A DNA stretch of 6,702 nt from Paracoccaceae bacterium (GCA_026709725.1 JAPOSK010000326.1:1-6702); one strand, 5' to 3'. Positions 1 to 6,486 are shown, counted from the stretch's first letter. Notes: generated by a model not told the origin, from the sequence alone. Program-made: numbers and translations.

Positions 1-2850
1 AAGAACATCTTCCGCAACCCGGAACACGTAGATGCTGTTGGCCACCCGCCTGATCTGGTCAGCGAGGGTCAGACCCGGCAGTGATCCTCCAAGCGCAACG
101 GTCCCGGCCTCAATCAGTTCCTTGAACAGTTCATTTCCAGTCGAGTGAAACGTTATCAGGGGTTTTCTGTTCTCACGGATCTCATTCAGTGTCTCAAGCA
201 CAACCTGATCGACCTTGATGGCGTTGATCAGAAGACGGGAAAGGCGCGAGAGGGCGGCACCCGGTGAATGAGAGTACTGGTTGAGTGCCGAGGTTTCGGT
301 CATGGCCGTTGCCGGATCATATCCCTCCGCGATCAGCCGGTTGTAAATGCGGCCCTGACTCTCACCGATGATATCCCCGATGGCCAGCGAACATTCCAGG
401 ATCGCTTCGATGATCGGCGAGAAGTCATCCATGATGGCCCGATAGTTCGTGATACGCTGATCATCCGGAAGACGGACCTGAAAATCGATCATGGAGAGAT
501 CATGATCGCGGCGCAGAAACACACCGTCCTCGGCCAGCATTGTCGTGAAGCTTTCCTGAGCGATCTCGCCTCCATGAAGATGCGTTGAGAGCAGCGGATC
601 GAGCCGGCTCTTGTCGGAATCCGGCAGGAGTCCATGATAGAGGTGGGCACTGAGCTGGTCCCGCATCGGCGTTGCGGTGGCAAAGATGGTATTGCCCCGA
701 CCGGATCGTGCCAGGATATCACGAATGGCCTCACCGGTATTGGACTGTGGATTGAGGGCATTCTGGGATTCATCCAGAATAACCAGCACTGACTCATTGA
801 TGGCATCACGCGACCATGTTCTGCTGGGCGATGCCGCCTTCCCCCGGAATTGGGAATAGTTTGTCAGGATCACGTTGCTGCCTTCCGGCCACTGACCGGA
901 GGCAAACAGTGCACGACGGGCAGCGGCGGACAGGGTGCGATACTCAAGCGTCCTGCCCAGACCCGGCAGCATGTCATCGGCCTCACCCGGAGCATGGAGT
1001 GTCACGGGACGGGATGCAATGATTGTGGGGGTCGCGATCCGATGCGCATCCACTGCCTGCATGTCACGCCAGACATCCGGAATATTGATCTCGGCATTCT
1101 CGGTAAAATACAGAACGCGGCCCCCGGCCTGTAAATGTTTCCGGGCCAGGGTCGCAAGACTGCGCCCCTTGCCAACACCTGTCTGGTCGGCCAGAAGGAA
1201 CGACCGATTGCGGGAACGGGCGACCATGCACATGGCCACAGCGTCAACCTGTTCTGCGGTGAGGACTTGACCGACATCTGCCGGATCAACATCGAGAATC
1301 CGTGCAACAGCGGCATCCACACCACCCTTCGGTTCGAAATAGCGGGCGGTTCGGCGCAAAGCACTGGCGGTCGCTCCTTCAAGTGACTTGGGAATCATGG
1401 TGCAGGCCGGTGATGCCTGTGAAAGAGGAATGTAGGGACGCTGAGCAGCCATCCCTGTTGTCGATGCACTGAATGGGGTGGCATCCTGCAACTCAATCCA
1501 CTCCCGAATCTTGCGTCGGGATCTGAGAACTTCCGTGTGCAGGCGGTCAAAGTCTTCGTGAACTGTCAGCGTGAATGTTCGCCGGGCCGCTGCCGGCAGA
1601 CTGTCTTCACTCCTCGCCCGGCGTGCACCGACAACCAGCATCGTGACAGGATCATCGTCATGGTGACCCGATGCAAGATGTGGAGCAAACTCAGCCACAA
1701 CATCGATGATGTAGGCCTTGCCAACAGTGTAACGCAGTGCGCTGACAGCCTTGTCTCCAGCCTGGCCTTTGACCAGCATGTAGGATGTTCCATCTGCGGT
1801 TCGATTCCCCAGACCGTTCAGAACCCTGTCGGTCAGGGATTCGGGTTCGCTTTCCGTCATGTCGACAACCTGCAGAGACACATTGGTCTTCGCGGCTGGA
1901 GCAGGGACCGCCAGTCCGAGCTGCCATGAACCGGAAAATTCGACCTGGCCCGCATTGTTGATCAGTCGTTTCAGGAGCATCAGGAATTTCAGTGTGGGGA
2001 TGAATGCCCCCCTGCCGTTACAGCCGGAATCCTCATGGCGGGAAGGATCACGTTCAAAGGCAAGAAATCGATTGAGGTTGTCCTGCAATCTGCTGGCCCG
2101 GTGGTAGCTGTCCCGGGAGGCGGACTCTTCACCAATGATGCCAAGGATTTCCCTGATCAGAAGCCGTTTGATCTCCGCACCGAACGCTGCGCGATCATAA
2201 ATGTGGTGCAGTGTCCAGCTCGCCCAGGCCGCATCAAGGTGAGTCCTGAACTCACCGGTGGTGATCGAACCCCGGGCGGCACGCATCAGCAGACCCTTGG
2301 CGACCCGCGGCAGATCCTCTTCTGACTTGGCACGCAGATAGAGCGTGGGATGGTCGGACGGCATCTCACCGACCAGTCGATAAGTGTCTTCATCCCGGAT
2401 CTTGCGGACCCGCCCGGTCAGGGGATGATTGAAGACATCCTCACCCAGATAATTCGTTCCAAGCAATTCGAGAGACTGGGTGTCCTGAAAGGGCTGGCCC
2501 TGGACAGGACCGGATTTTGCCCGTTTGTCGATTGTCCACTCCTCACTGAAAAGGGCATCCTTGGAAATAATCGTGTCCCTGCCCTCAAGTGTTCGGGCAA
2601 GTCCGGCCAGATTGTCAGGTGTGATTTTTCCCCTGAGATCAAGAATGGCTGAATCGCCCGCCGGAGTAAGGGTAAACCCTGCCGCCCGGGCCCGCTTGCG
2701 CAGGGGGGCGGATTGCTGCGGATCGCCAAAGCGCAATGCAAGACCTTCATTGCCATCCGGCAGGAGAATGCGGTGAAGTTTGGCATCGCTGCCGGAAAAA
2801 TCAATCCACTTGCAGTGTGGTGTCGGCTGATAGGAAGTGATTTGAGACAT
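1..2850 (-). CDS. Strawberry-notch (SNO)-like superfamily 2 helicase, partial (first 950 residues; 3' end outside window)
   Basis: The frame is open from ATG 2850 to the left edge with no stop, giving 950 residues of a longer protein. The helicase core begins near residue 470 with a stretch typical of phage and plasmid SNO-type proteins (YIPLS at 473-477, LTAEQVDAVA at 530-539). Walker A is ADQTGVGKGR (554-563, Lys561). A motif-Ia-like strand is VLYFTEN (579-585), then LTNYSQF (662-668), the Walker B/motif II box LDESQ (692-696) and motif III FATATPMRD (723-731). The family normally continues into a second RecA lobe and a SNO C-terminal domain, which here lie outside the window. Residues 1-460 lack helicase motifs; about 355-412 resemble the C-terminal half of a Rossmann methyltransferase, but no NPPY-type motif is seen. 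An in-frame TAG lies upstream with no other start codon between, which supports this start. It probably remodels DNA or protein-DNA complexes using ATP; the substrate is unknown. Confidence 0.85.
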   Translation of the reverse strand, partial: MSQITSYQPTPHCKWIDFSGSDAKLHRILLPDGNEGLALRFGDPQQSAPLRKRARAAGFTLTPAGDSAILDLRGKITPDNLAGLARTLEGRDTIISKDALFSEEWTIDKRAKSGPVQGQPFQDTQSLELLGTNYLGEDVFNHPLTGRVRKIRDEDTYRLVGEMPSDHPTLYLRAKSEEDLPRVAKGLLMRAARGSITTGEFRTHLDAAWASWTLHHIYDRAAFGAEIKRLLIREILGIIGEESASRDSYHRASRLQDNLNRFLAFERDPSRHEDSGCNGRGAFIPTLKFLMLLKRLINNAGQVEFSGSWQLGLAVPAPAAKTNVSLQVVDMTESEPESLTDRVLNGLGNRTADGTSYMLVKGQAGDKAVSALRYTVGKAYIIDVVAEFAPHLASGHHDDDPVTMLVVGARRARSEDSLPAAARRTFTLTVHEDFDRLHTEVLRSRRKIREWIELQDATPFSASTTGMAAQRPYIPLSQASPACTMIPKSLEGATASALRRTARYFEPKGGVDAAVARILDVDPADVGQVLTAEQVDAVAMCMVARSRNRSFLLADQTGVGKGRSLATLARKHLQAGGRVLYFTENAEINIPDVWRDMQAVDAHRIATPTIIASRPVTLHAPGEADDMLPGLGRTLEYRTLSAAARRALFASGQWPEGSNVILTNYSQFRGKAASPSRTWSRDAINESVLVILDESQNALNPQSNTGEAIRDILARSGRGNTIFATATPMRDQLSAHLYHGLLPDSDKSRLDPLLSTHLHGGEIAQESFTTMLAEDGVFLRRDHDLSMIDFQVRLPDDQRITNYRAIMDDFSPIIEAILECSLAIGDIIGESQGRIYNRLIAEGYDPATAMTETSALNQYSHSPGAALSRLSRLLINAIKVDQVVLETLNEIRENRKPLITFHSTGNELFKELIEAGTVALGGSLPGLTLADQIRRVANSIYVFRVAEDVL

Positions 2851-2863
2851 AATTGTACCCGTA

Positions 2864-2891
2864 ACGTAGACATCTTTGCCGCAGGCTACGT
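2864..2891. repeat. Second inverted repeat, ACGTAG / CTACGT, in the helicase leader
   Basis: ACGTAG (2864-2869) and CTACGT (2886-2891) are complementary with 16 bp between them. They lie between the candidate -10 box and the helicase ATG, so the structure could be a downstream operator or a leader hairpin. Short inverted repeats of this size arise by chance, so support is weak. Confidence 0.25.
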
Positions 2892-2895
2892 CCGT

Positions 2896-2923
2896 ATTGT
2901 AGTCTCTGTTTGACTACGGTCCA
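2896..2923 (-). promoter_or_regulatory. Candidate sigma70-type promoter for the SNO helicase gene
   Basis: Read on the minus strand, TGGACC (2923-2918) and TACAAT (2901-2896) are separated by 16 bp. They match the -35 and -10 consensus at 4/6 and 5/6 positions. The site lies about 45 bp upstream of the helicase ATG, so the helicase could be transcribed independently of the gene before it. The spacer is occupied by an inverted repeat, which suggests repressor control. This is inferred from sequence only. Confidence 0.4.
2899..2917. repeat. Inverted repeat inside the candidate promoter (possible operator)
   Basis: GTAGTC (2899-2904) and GACTAC (2912-2917) form a perfect 6-bp inverted repeat with a 7-bp centre. 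The outer CCGTA (2892-2896) and GG (2918-2919) would extend it if TTGTA were bulged out. It covers the whole promoter spacer, the usual position for a repressor operator. A hairpin in the 5' leader is the alternative if transcription starts further upstream. Confidence 0.4.
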
Positions 2924-2947
2924 GGTACACTATTTGACCAGGAACTT

Positions 2948-4306
2948 CTAATTCGGTTCTATCGGGTCGGTTGTATTCTGTTGCGTTCTGATTCGGGGAT
3001 TATAGACGGGATTTTGAGATTGTAAAGCCATTTTTTCACGGGGCGTGATATCGGGGTCCTGCCCGTGGACAAGAATCCGGGCGGCACCGCTCACAAGTTC
3101 CCTGAATTCAGTGTAATAGCGCTTGGGAGCATCCGCATCGGACCGGGTCGCAACAGCATCCCTCGGCAGGGCGGGACCAACTGTCCTGCTGCGGGACAGA
3201 AAATAATCCTGCTGGCCGTCCCGCGTTGTTCTGAAGGGCTTCAGAACGGCGACAGACTCGGCAAAACCCATCAGTGGAACCTTCGGCACCTCCTGCTGAA
3301 GCCCCCTGAAGAACCTTGCGATGTCAGTGTTCCACATGGCCTTCCAGCCATCCCTCCCGAACGCCGCTTTCCTGTCCGGGTCAAGGCCGGCCATGAATGC
3401 CTGGCTGATTGCATCAGCCTCATTCTGTCCGAGATGACGCAGCGCTGTATCGATTCGGCGACCAAGACCGCCTGTCCTGTAGTTCTGCAGGGAAATGTAA
3501 TGGCGATGCCCCCTGTCAATACTTGCCGCAGTAAAGGGCCCGATCCGCAATGGCTCAACCGGTGTGACATCAATCGCGCCACATGTCTGGATGGCGGCTT
3601 CGAGTTCCGTATGCTGGGACTCGTTCAGCATGAACATCACAGCCTCGTCAACGGGCAGGGGTGCGCCATCCTGCCACTTGCGCCAGTAATAATGTGATGT
3701 CCGCCGGGGATGACTGCCTGACCTGCCTGTATATGTGATCAGGGCGGCCCGATTGTCCTCAAAGAATCCGGAAACGGCATCAAAGAGATCACCAACCCCG
3801 CTGACTGTCTCTGTCCGGGGCGTATGCAGCACCGAAACATTGTAGACCGTTGCCGAATTCGTCCTGTAGAGACGTGCGTTCCCCTCGGCGTCCCGTGACA
3901 CCGTGATCTGCATTGGCAGGCCAACACGGACTTCATCTTCGGGCCCGGCCAGCCGGGTCGCCCAGCCTGCACGCACCCGATTGCCCGAAAAGTGGGCACT
4001 GCCGAGCCAGACATAGCCGCCCGGCCGGGTATACGCGTGCGATGTCTCGCGACCCAGATCCGAAACCCTGGCCGTGTTGGTGTTGGTCGGAGTCTCCTGT
4101 ATCGACACCTCGACAGATTTTGCATTCATCCGACCGCCACGGATCGTTCCCCGAATTGTTCCGGGATAGCATCCCTGCTCGGTCTTTTCGGGATCGTACC
4201 CCGCAATCTCAACCACCAGATTCTGCGTCCGCGGGGGCCTTATCGGCCCGGTACCTGTCTTCAGGATCCCTCTCCATCCATCACCGCACAATCGGTGTCG
4301 GTTCAC
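2948..4306 (-). CDS. Uncharacterised 452-residue protein upstream of the SNO helicase
   Basis: A complete frame starts at GTG 4306 and ends with TAG at 2950-2948. An AGGAG Shine-Dalgarno site sits 5 bp before the GTG, which favours this start over the internal ATG at residue 60. I do not recognise the family. The product is soluble-looking and basic, with no signal peptide or membrane segment. Residues 60-160 are rich in alternating hydrophobic and polar residues (VRVGLPMQITV, ATVYNVSVLHT), as in beta-sheet domains. Residues about 170-350 look mixed alpha/beta, with aromatic and arginine clusters such as SHYYWRKW. The tail after about 410 is polar and probably disordered. It is co-directional with the SNO helicase and 97 bp upstream, so the two may act together. 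No nuclease, ATPase or methylase motif was found. Confidence 0.8.
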   Translation of the reverse strand: MNRHRLCGDGWRGILKTGTGPIRPPRTQNLVVEIAGYDPEKTEQGCYPGTIRGTIRGGRMNAKSVEVSIQETPTNTNTARVSDLGRETSHAYTRPGGYVWLGSAHFSGNRVRAGWATRLAGPEDEVRVGLPMQITVSRDAEGNARLYRTNSATVYNVSVLHTPRTETVSGVGDLFDAVSGFFEDNRAALITYTGRSGSHPRRTSHYYWRKWQDGAPLPVDEAVMFMLNESQHTELEAAIQTCGAIDVTPVEPLRIGPFTAASIDRGHRHYISLQNYRTGGLGRRIDTALRHLGQNEADAISQAFMAGLDPDRKAAFGRDGWKAMWNTDIARFFRGLQQEVPKVPLMGFAESVAVLKPFRTTRDGQQDYFLSRSRTVGPALPRDAVATRSDADAPKRYYTEFRELVSGAARILVHGQDPDITPREKMALQSQNPVYNPRIRTQQNTTDPIEPN

Positions 4307-4311
4307 AGAGA

Positions 4312-4316
4312 CTCCT
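4312..4316 (-). promoter_or_regulatory. Ribosome binding site AGGAG fixing the GTG start of the 452-residue protein
   Basis: On the minus strand AGGAG is followed by 5 bp and then GTG at 4306-4304. This strong Shine-Dalgarno match decides between the GTG start and the internal ATG (residue 60), which has only a weak purine run before it. Confidence 0.65.
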
Positions 4317-4342
4317 AACCCGGATTCCTGAAACCCGGTGAT

Positions 4343-4354
4343 GGTGATTTCACC
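4343..4354. promoter_or_regulatory. Palindrome GGTGA-TT-TCACC, possible operator
   Basis: Two perfect 5-bp half-sites flank a 2-bp centre, 27 bp upstream of the AGGAG site of the 452-residue protein. The size and position fit a dimeric repressor site controlling that gene. No regulator gene is seen in the window. Confidence 0.3.
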
Positions 4355-4361
4355 ACCCAGA

Positions 4362-4385
4362 GCCGGTTATCCACAAGAAACCGGC
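4362..4385. repeat. 7-bp inverted repeat enclosing a DnaA-box-like sequence
   Basis: GCCGGTT (4362-4368) and AACCGGC (4379-4385) are perfectly complementary across a 10-bp centre. The left arm and centre contain TTATCCACA (4367-4375), an exact match to the DnaA box TTATNCACA. A single box without clustered copies, an AT-rich unwinding element or a replication gene does not establish an origin. The hairpin may instead be a regulatory or terminator-like structure. Confidence 0.35.
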
Positions 4386-4389
4386 GACC

Positions 4390-4409
4390 ATGGCGGTCTG
4401 CCCCGCCAT
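4390..4409. repeat. GC-rich hairpin ATGGCGG / CCGCCAT
   Basis: A perfect 7-bp stem with a 6-bp loop lies four bases after the previous inverted repeat. No T-run follows the stem on either strand, so it is not a clear intrinsic terminator. Confidence 0.35.
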
Positions 4410-4552
4410 CATTTCATTCAGATCAAAAACCGCGATAACGGGAGGCTGCTTGTTTCATTCAACGAAAGCAAACTGATTAAGATCACCCATAAATCCAGAG
4501 ATTATGAAAATTCAGGAGCCATGAATTACGAGTCTACCGGGATGGAATCCGC

Positions 4553-5656
4553 GTGTACAACTATGGTGAGATGGGAGACGACTGGCTTGGGCTTGATCTG
4601 CGTCGTGTGAATCTGCCGACGCGCCGGATCAGCCGCAATATCATTCTGGGGGCAATCCATCTGCACCTCAAGGAATCAACCGGTCTTGTCGAGAAAACCA
4701 ATCGTGAGGGTTTCTTGGAAAACAAACCCCGCCAACAACTGCATCGTATCGTGCTCGGAGCACTTGCCACACTCGAAACGGAGCGGCAGGTCGATAAGGA
4801 ACGCATCAGACGATTGACAGGAGGGCCAAGTGATCCCGTAGCGACAATGATTGAGAAACCGATACAGGATTTACGACGCGTACTCAGGAAGCATGGATTG
4901 CGAGACAAGTTTGAGAGCTATGTTGCAGAGATTGAACACAACTACCAGAGCATGCAGGACACACTTCTGACAGCGGGAATGTCCGGCCTCAATCTGGCAG
5001 TCGTATTTCATGAGGTGGAGCGGGGGGTCAGGACTCTCCACCAGGCCCTCTCCGAGGGGGCGAATCTGGAAAGTGCCGCTTTGCAGGCGCGTGATCTCAT
5101 GCGACTTCTTGATGGCTTCACGACATTGCTTCGGCGTGACAACAAGCGGCGGCACAGCGCAAGGAAACTGCTCGAAGCTGCCCAGCGGTTCAACATGTTG
5201 CGCCTCCGGCATCATCGTGTCCATCTCGAAATCTCATCCTTGCAAAATATGGACGATGGGTTTCGGTCCCGGTTCTCGTTCGGTCTGGTCGTAGGCGCAC
5301 TGAACAACCTTGTGGACAATGCTCTCTACTGGCTCCGGATCCGGTGGCCGGAAATTCCAGAGCCGGATAGATCACCTGAACGAAAGCTCTACATCGGCGT
5401 GTCGCACGACTTCGAGGCCGGTCCAGCGATTGTTGTCGCGGACAATGGCGTTGGATTTCAGGGAGACGATCCTGAGAATCTTGTTCGGCCCTTCTTCACG
5501 CGTAAACCCGAAGGCATGGGGCTTGGCCTCTACTACGCGAATCTGGTCATGGAACTGAATGGAGGGCGGCTCGCTTTCCCGCAGCCGGGTGAGGTTGATC
5601 TCCCTGACGAATTCGATGGCGCGGTCGTCGCTCTGATATTCAAGGAAATACAATGA
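4553..5656 (+). CDS. GHKL/HSP90-like histidine-kinase-type ATPase, probably lacking its N-terminal domain
   Basis: Residue numbers count from GTG 4553. Residues 235-365 are a GHKL ATPase (HATPase_c) domain: N box with NNLVDNA (251-257), G1 box DNGVGF (297-302), F box PFFTRKP (313-319) and G2 box GMGLGL (321-326). Residues 143-165 include FHEVERG (His153), an H-box-like helix of the dimerisation domain, followed by a helical stretch to about 215. Residues 1-80 resemble the linker of a larger family of about 800 residues carrying a second, MORC/HSP90-like ATPase domain in front. The same frame reads back through HELRVYRDGIR (from 4520), also family-like, until TGA 4505-4507, and there is no good ribosome site for the GTG. 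The AGGAG at 4514-4518 serves only the out-of-frame ATG 4521. I infer 5' truncation. The stop overlaps the receiver start (ATGA), so the pair formed one operon. Confidence 0.75.
   Translation: MYNYGEMGDDWLGLDLRRVNLPTRRISRNIILGAIHLHLKESTGLVEKTNREGFLENKPRQQLHRIVLGALATLETERQVDKERIRRLTGGPSDPVATMIEKPIQDLRRVLRKHGLRDKFESYVAEIEHNYQSMQDTLLTAGMSGLNLAVVFHEVERGVRTLHQALSEGANLESAALQARDLMRLLDGFTTLLRRDNKRRHSARKLLEAAQRFNMLRLRHHRVHLEISSLQNMDDGFRSRFSFGLVVGALNNLVDNALYWLRIRWPEIPEPDRSPERKLYIGVSHDFEAGPAIVVADNGVGFQGDDPENLVRPFFTRKPEGMGLGLYYANLVMELNGGRLAFPQPGEVDLPDEFDGAVVALIFKEIQ
5642..5646 (+). promoter_or_regulatory. Ribosome binding site AAGGA and ATGA overlap coupling ATPase and receiver genes
   Basis: AAGGA ends 6 bp before ATG 5653, and the start overlaps the ATPase stop in the tetranucleotide ATGA (5653-5656). 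This fixes the receiver start and indicates translational coupling, as expected for a kinase and receiver made together. Confidence 0.7.
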
Positions 5657-6024
5657 GACTGCCTTCACCGCGAGTCATCGCAATCGATGACGATCCGCAA
5701 CATCTCGAAGGGTTGACCCAAGGGCTCAACCGCTGTGGCGTTGCGTGCCTGCCGGTTCATTTTACGGGTGAAGCGGATGCTGGACCATGCTCCCATGTAC
5801 GGGTGATATTCTCCGACCTCCATCTCAGCGGTGGCACTCCCGGAGACTACATGGGAGACTTCAGTGCTATCGGCGGTTTGATTGAACATTCGACACAGCC
5901 CTCTGGACCGTATTTCATAATCCTTTGGACTATGTATCACGGAGCAGGCACCCGCCCTGCATCAGTTCCTTTCAGAGTGCCTCAAGAACATAGCAAAGCC
6001 TTTTGCAGTACAACCACTCGATAA
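5653..6024 (+). CDS. Response-regulator receiver-like protein, frameshifted near 5941
   Basis: The open frame encodes 123 residues, but only the first 96 or so look native. They show a receiver (REC) fold: acidic pocket DDD (12-14) after strand 1, likely phosphoacceptor Asp55 in VIFSDLHLSG, and the conserved hydroxyl position in FIILWT (Thr93). From Gly97 the sequence loses family character and stops at TAA 6022-6024. The plus-1 frame, beginning GAG at 5942, continues the domain, so I infer a single-base insertion or two-base deletion close to 5941. There is no DNA-binding output domain. Stand-alone receivers of this kind sit next to HSP90-like ATPases in probable conflict systems. The encoded product as read lacks the receiver lysine and is unlikely to signal normally. 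Confidence 0.7.
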   Translation: MRLPSPRVIAIDDDPQHLEGLTQGLNRCGVACLPVHFTGEADAGPCSHVRVIFSDLHLSGGTPGDYMGDFSAIGGLIEHSTQPSGPYFIILWTMYHGAGTRPASVPFRVPQEHSKAFCSTTTR

Positions 6025-6145
6025 AACTGATTATCTTGATCCGCACAACACCGTGATAAGCCCAGACAAACTTGTGCAGGACATAAAATGTATCGTTACG
6101 AAACAGCCGCAGATTGGTGCATTGCTCAATTGTGAGAAACGGGTT
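5942..6145 (+). pseudogene. C-terminal continuation of the receiver protein in the shifted frame, 3' truncated
   Basis: Reading from GAG 5942 gives EQAPALHQFLSECLKN, then LDKTDYLD, whose Lys (6023-6025) fits the conserved receiver lysine, then PQIGALLNCEKRV near the end. These match what I recall of this receiver family (a helix, the lysine strand, then a C-terminal helix with ALL.WE.RV). After GTT 6143-6145 resemblance stops and the sequence becomes the complement of the DUF4338 remnant. The frame stays open to TAG about 6283, but that tail is Pro/Ser/Thr-rich antisense noise. Confidence 0.6.
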
Positions 6146-6409
6146 CCATCCGGCACCGGCGTCCAACCGGTCCGGGCATCACGTGCCGCCAGCCTGAACG
6201 CCCCCGGTGACCAGCCAATCAGGGCCAGCCACACATCCCCCTGCACCGCCACATGCCGCAACCCCCGGCCCACAATCGCGTAAAACTGCAGATAATGATG
6301 CGCCGCCATCAAATGATCCCGCCGCCGGTGCGCCGCCGCCCCAAAGGCCGGGCCGAACCGTCACCGCAGAGAGATCAACCACCAAATCGGAAAAGTCGCG
6401 AATCATCAT
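6146..6409 (-). pseudogene. DUF4338 (DruA-like / transposon-associated) gene fragment, frameshifted and 3' truncated
   Basis: Starting at ATG 6409 the minus strand reads MMIRDFSDLVVDLSAVTVRP, like the N-terminus of DUF4338 proteins. Near 6335-6355 the resemblance passes to the plus-1 frame, which reads MAAHHYLQFYAIVGRGLRHV, then WLALIGWS, then FRLAARDARTGWTP. HHYL, the GW pair and the ARD..IGW-type motif are the N-terminal hallmarks of the family. That second frame has a TGA at 6363-6361, so it cannot encode the whole N-terminus alone. Resemblance ends at about 6157, at the junction with the receiver remnant, leaving roughly a quarter of a normal gene. DUF4338 is the DruA domain of the Druantia anti-phage system and also occurs in transposon-like genes; nothing here tells which. 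Confidence 0.6.
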
Positions 6410-6486
6410 GATCGGCGCGATGAAACGGAAAAGCAAAATGGTTGGCAAAAAGCCAGGCCATGGCAGTCAGCGATCGACCAAAAATA

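Larger units (their letters stand above)
4307..4519. other. Divergent, gene-poor region between the 452-residue protein and the ATPase gene
   Basis: No convincing gene lies here on either strand. It contains several small inverted repeats and a DnaA-box-like nonamer, described separately, and AACCCGG occurs twice in direct orientation (4317-4323 and 4332-4338). A weak plus-strand promoter candidate is TTAAGA (4477-4482), 17 bp, GATTAT (4500-4505), each matching the consensus at 4 of 6 positions. The right part is visibly A+T-richer than the flanking genes. Its right boundary is probably a recombination point where the front of the ATPase gene was lost. Confidence 0.5.

Noticed and set aside
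268..1386. Several plus-strand frames of 60-111 codons
   Set aside because: All lie antisense to the open helicase frame, lack motifs and have no convincing ribosome sites.
2418..2873. Minus-strand 151-codon frame starting just upstream of the helicase ATG
   Set aside because: It runs through the helicase N-terminus in another frame, shows no motif and overlaps a strongly supported gene.
3065..3697. Plus-strand 210-codon frame opposite the 452-residue gene
   Set aside because: It is antisense to a gene with a good ribosome site; the translation is low-complexity Pro/Arg/Cys-rich with no family resemblance.
4367..4375. Replication origin based on the DnaA box
   Set aside because: There is one box only, with no iterons, replication initiator gene or AT-rich unwinding region nearby.
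4350..4412. Minus-strand 20-residue peptide ending FLWITGSGW, possible leader peptide
   Set aside because: No ribosome site and no attenuator arrangement with the downstream gene; most likely chance within the inverted repeats.
4338..4610. Plus-strand 90-codon frame at the start of the ATPase gene
   Set aside because: It ends out of frame inside the ATPase and shows no domain. Its ATG 4521 has a nice AGGAG only 2 bp away, but translation gives a short nonsense product. Kept only as evidence for the damaged gene start.
6025..6283. Receiver frame extended to the stop near 6283 as one protein
   Set aside because: After about 6145 it is the antisense of the DUF4338 remnant, and the residues are Pro/Ser/Thr-rich without receiver features.
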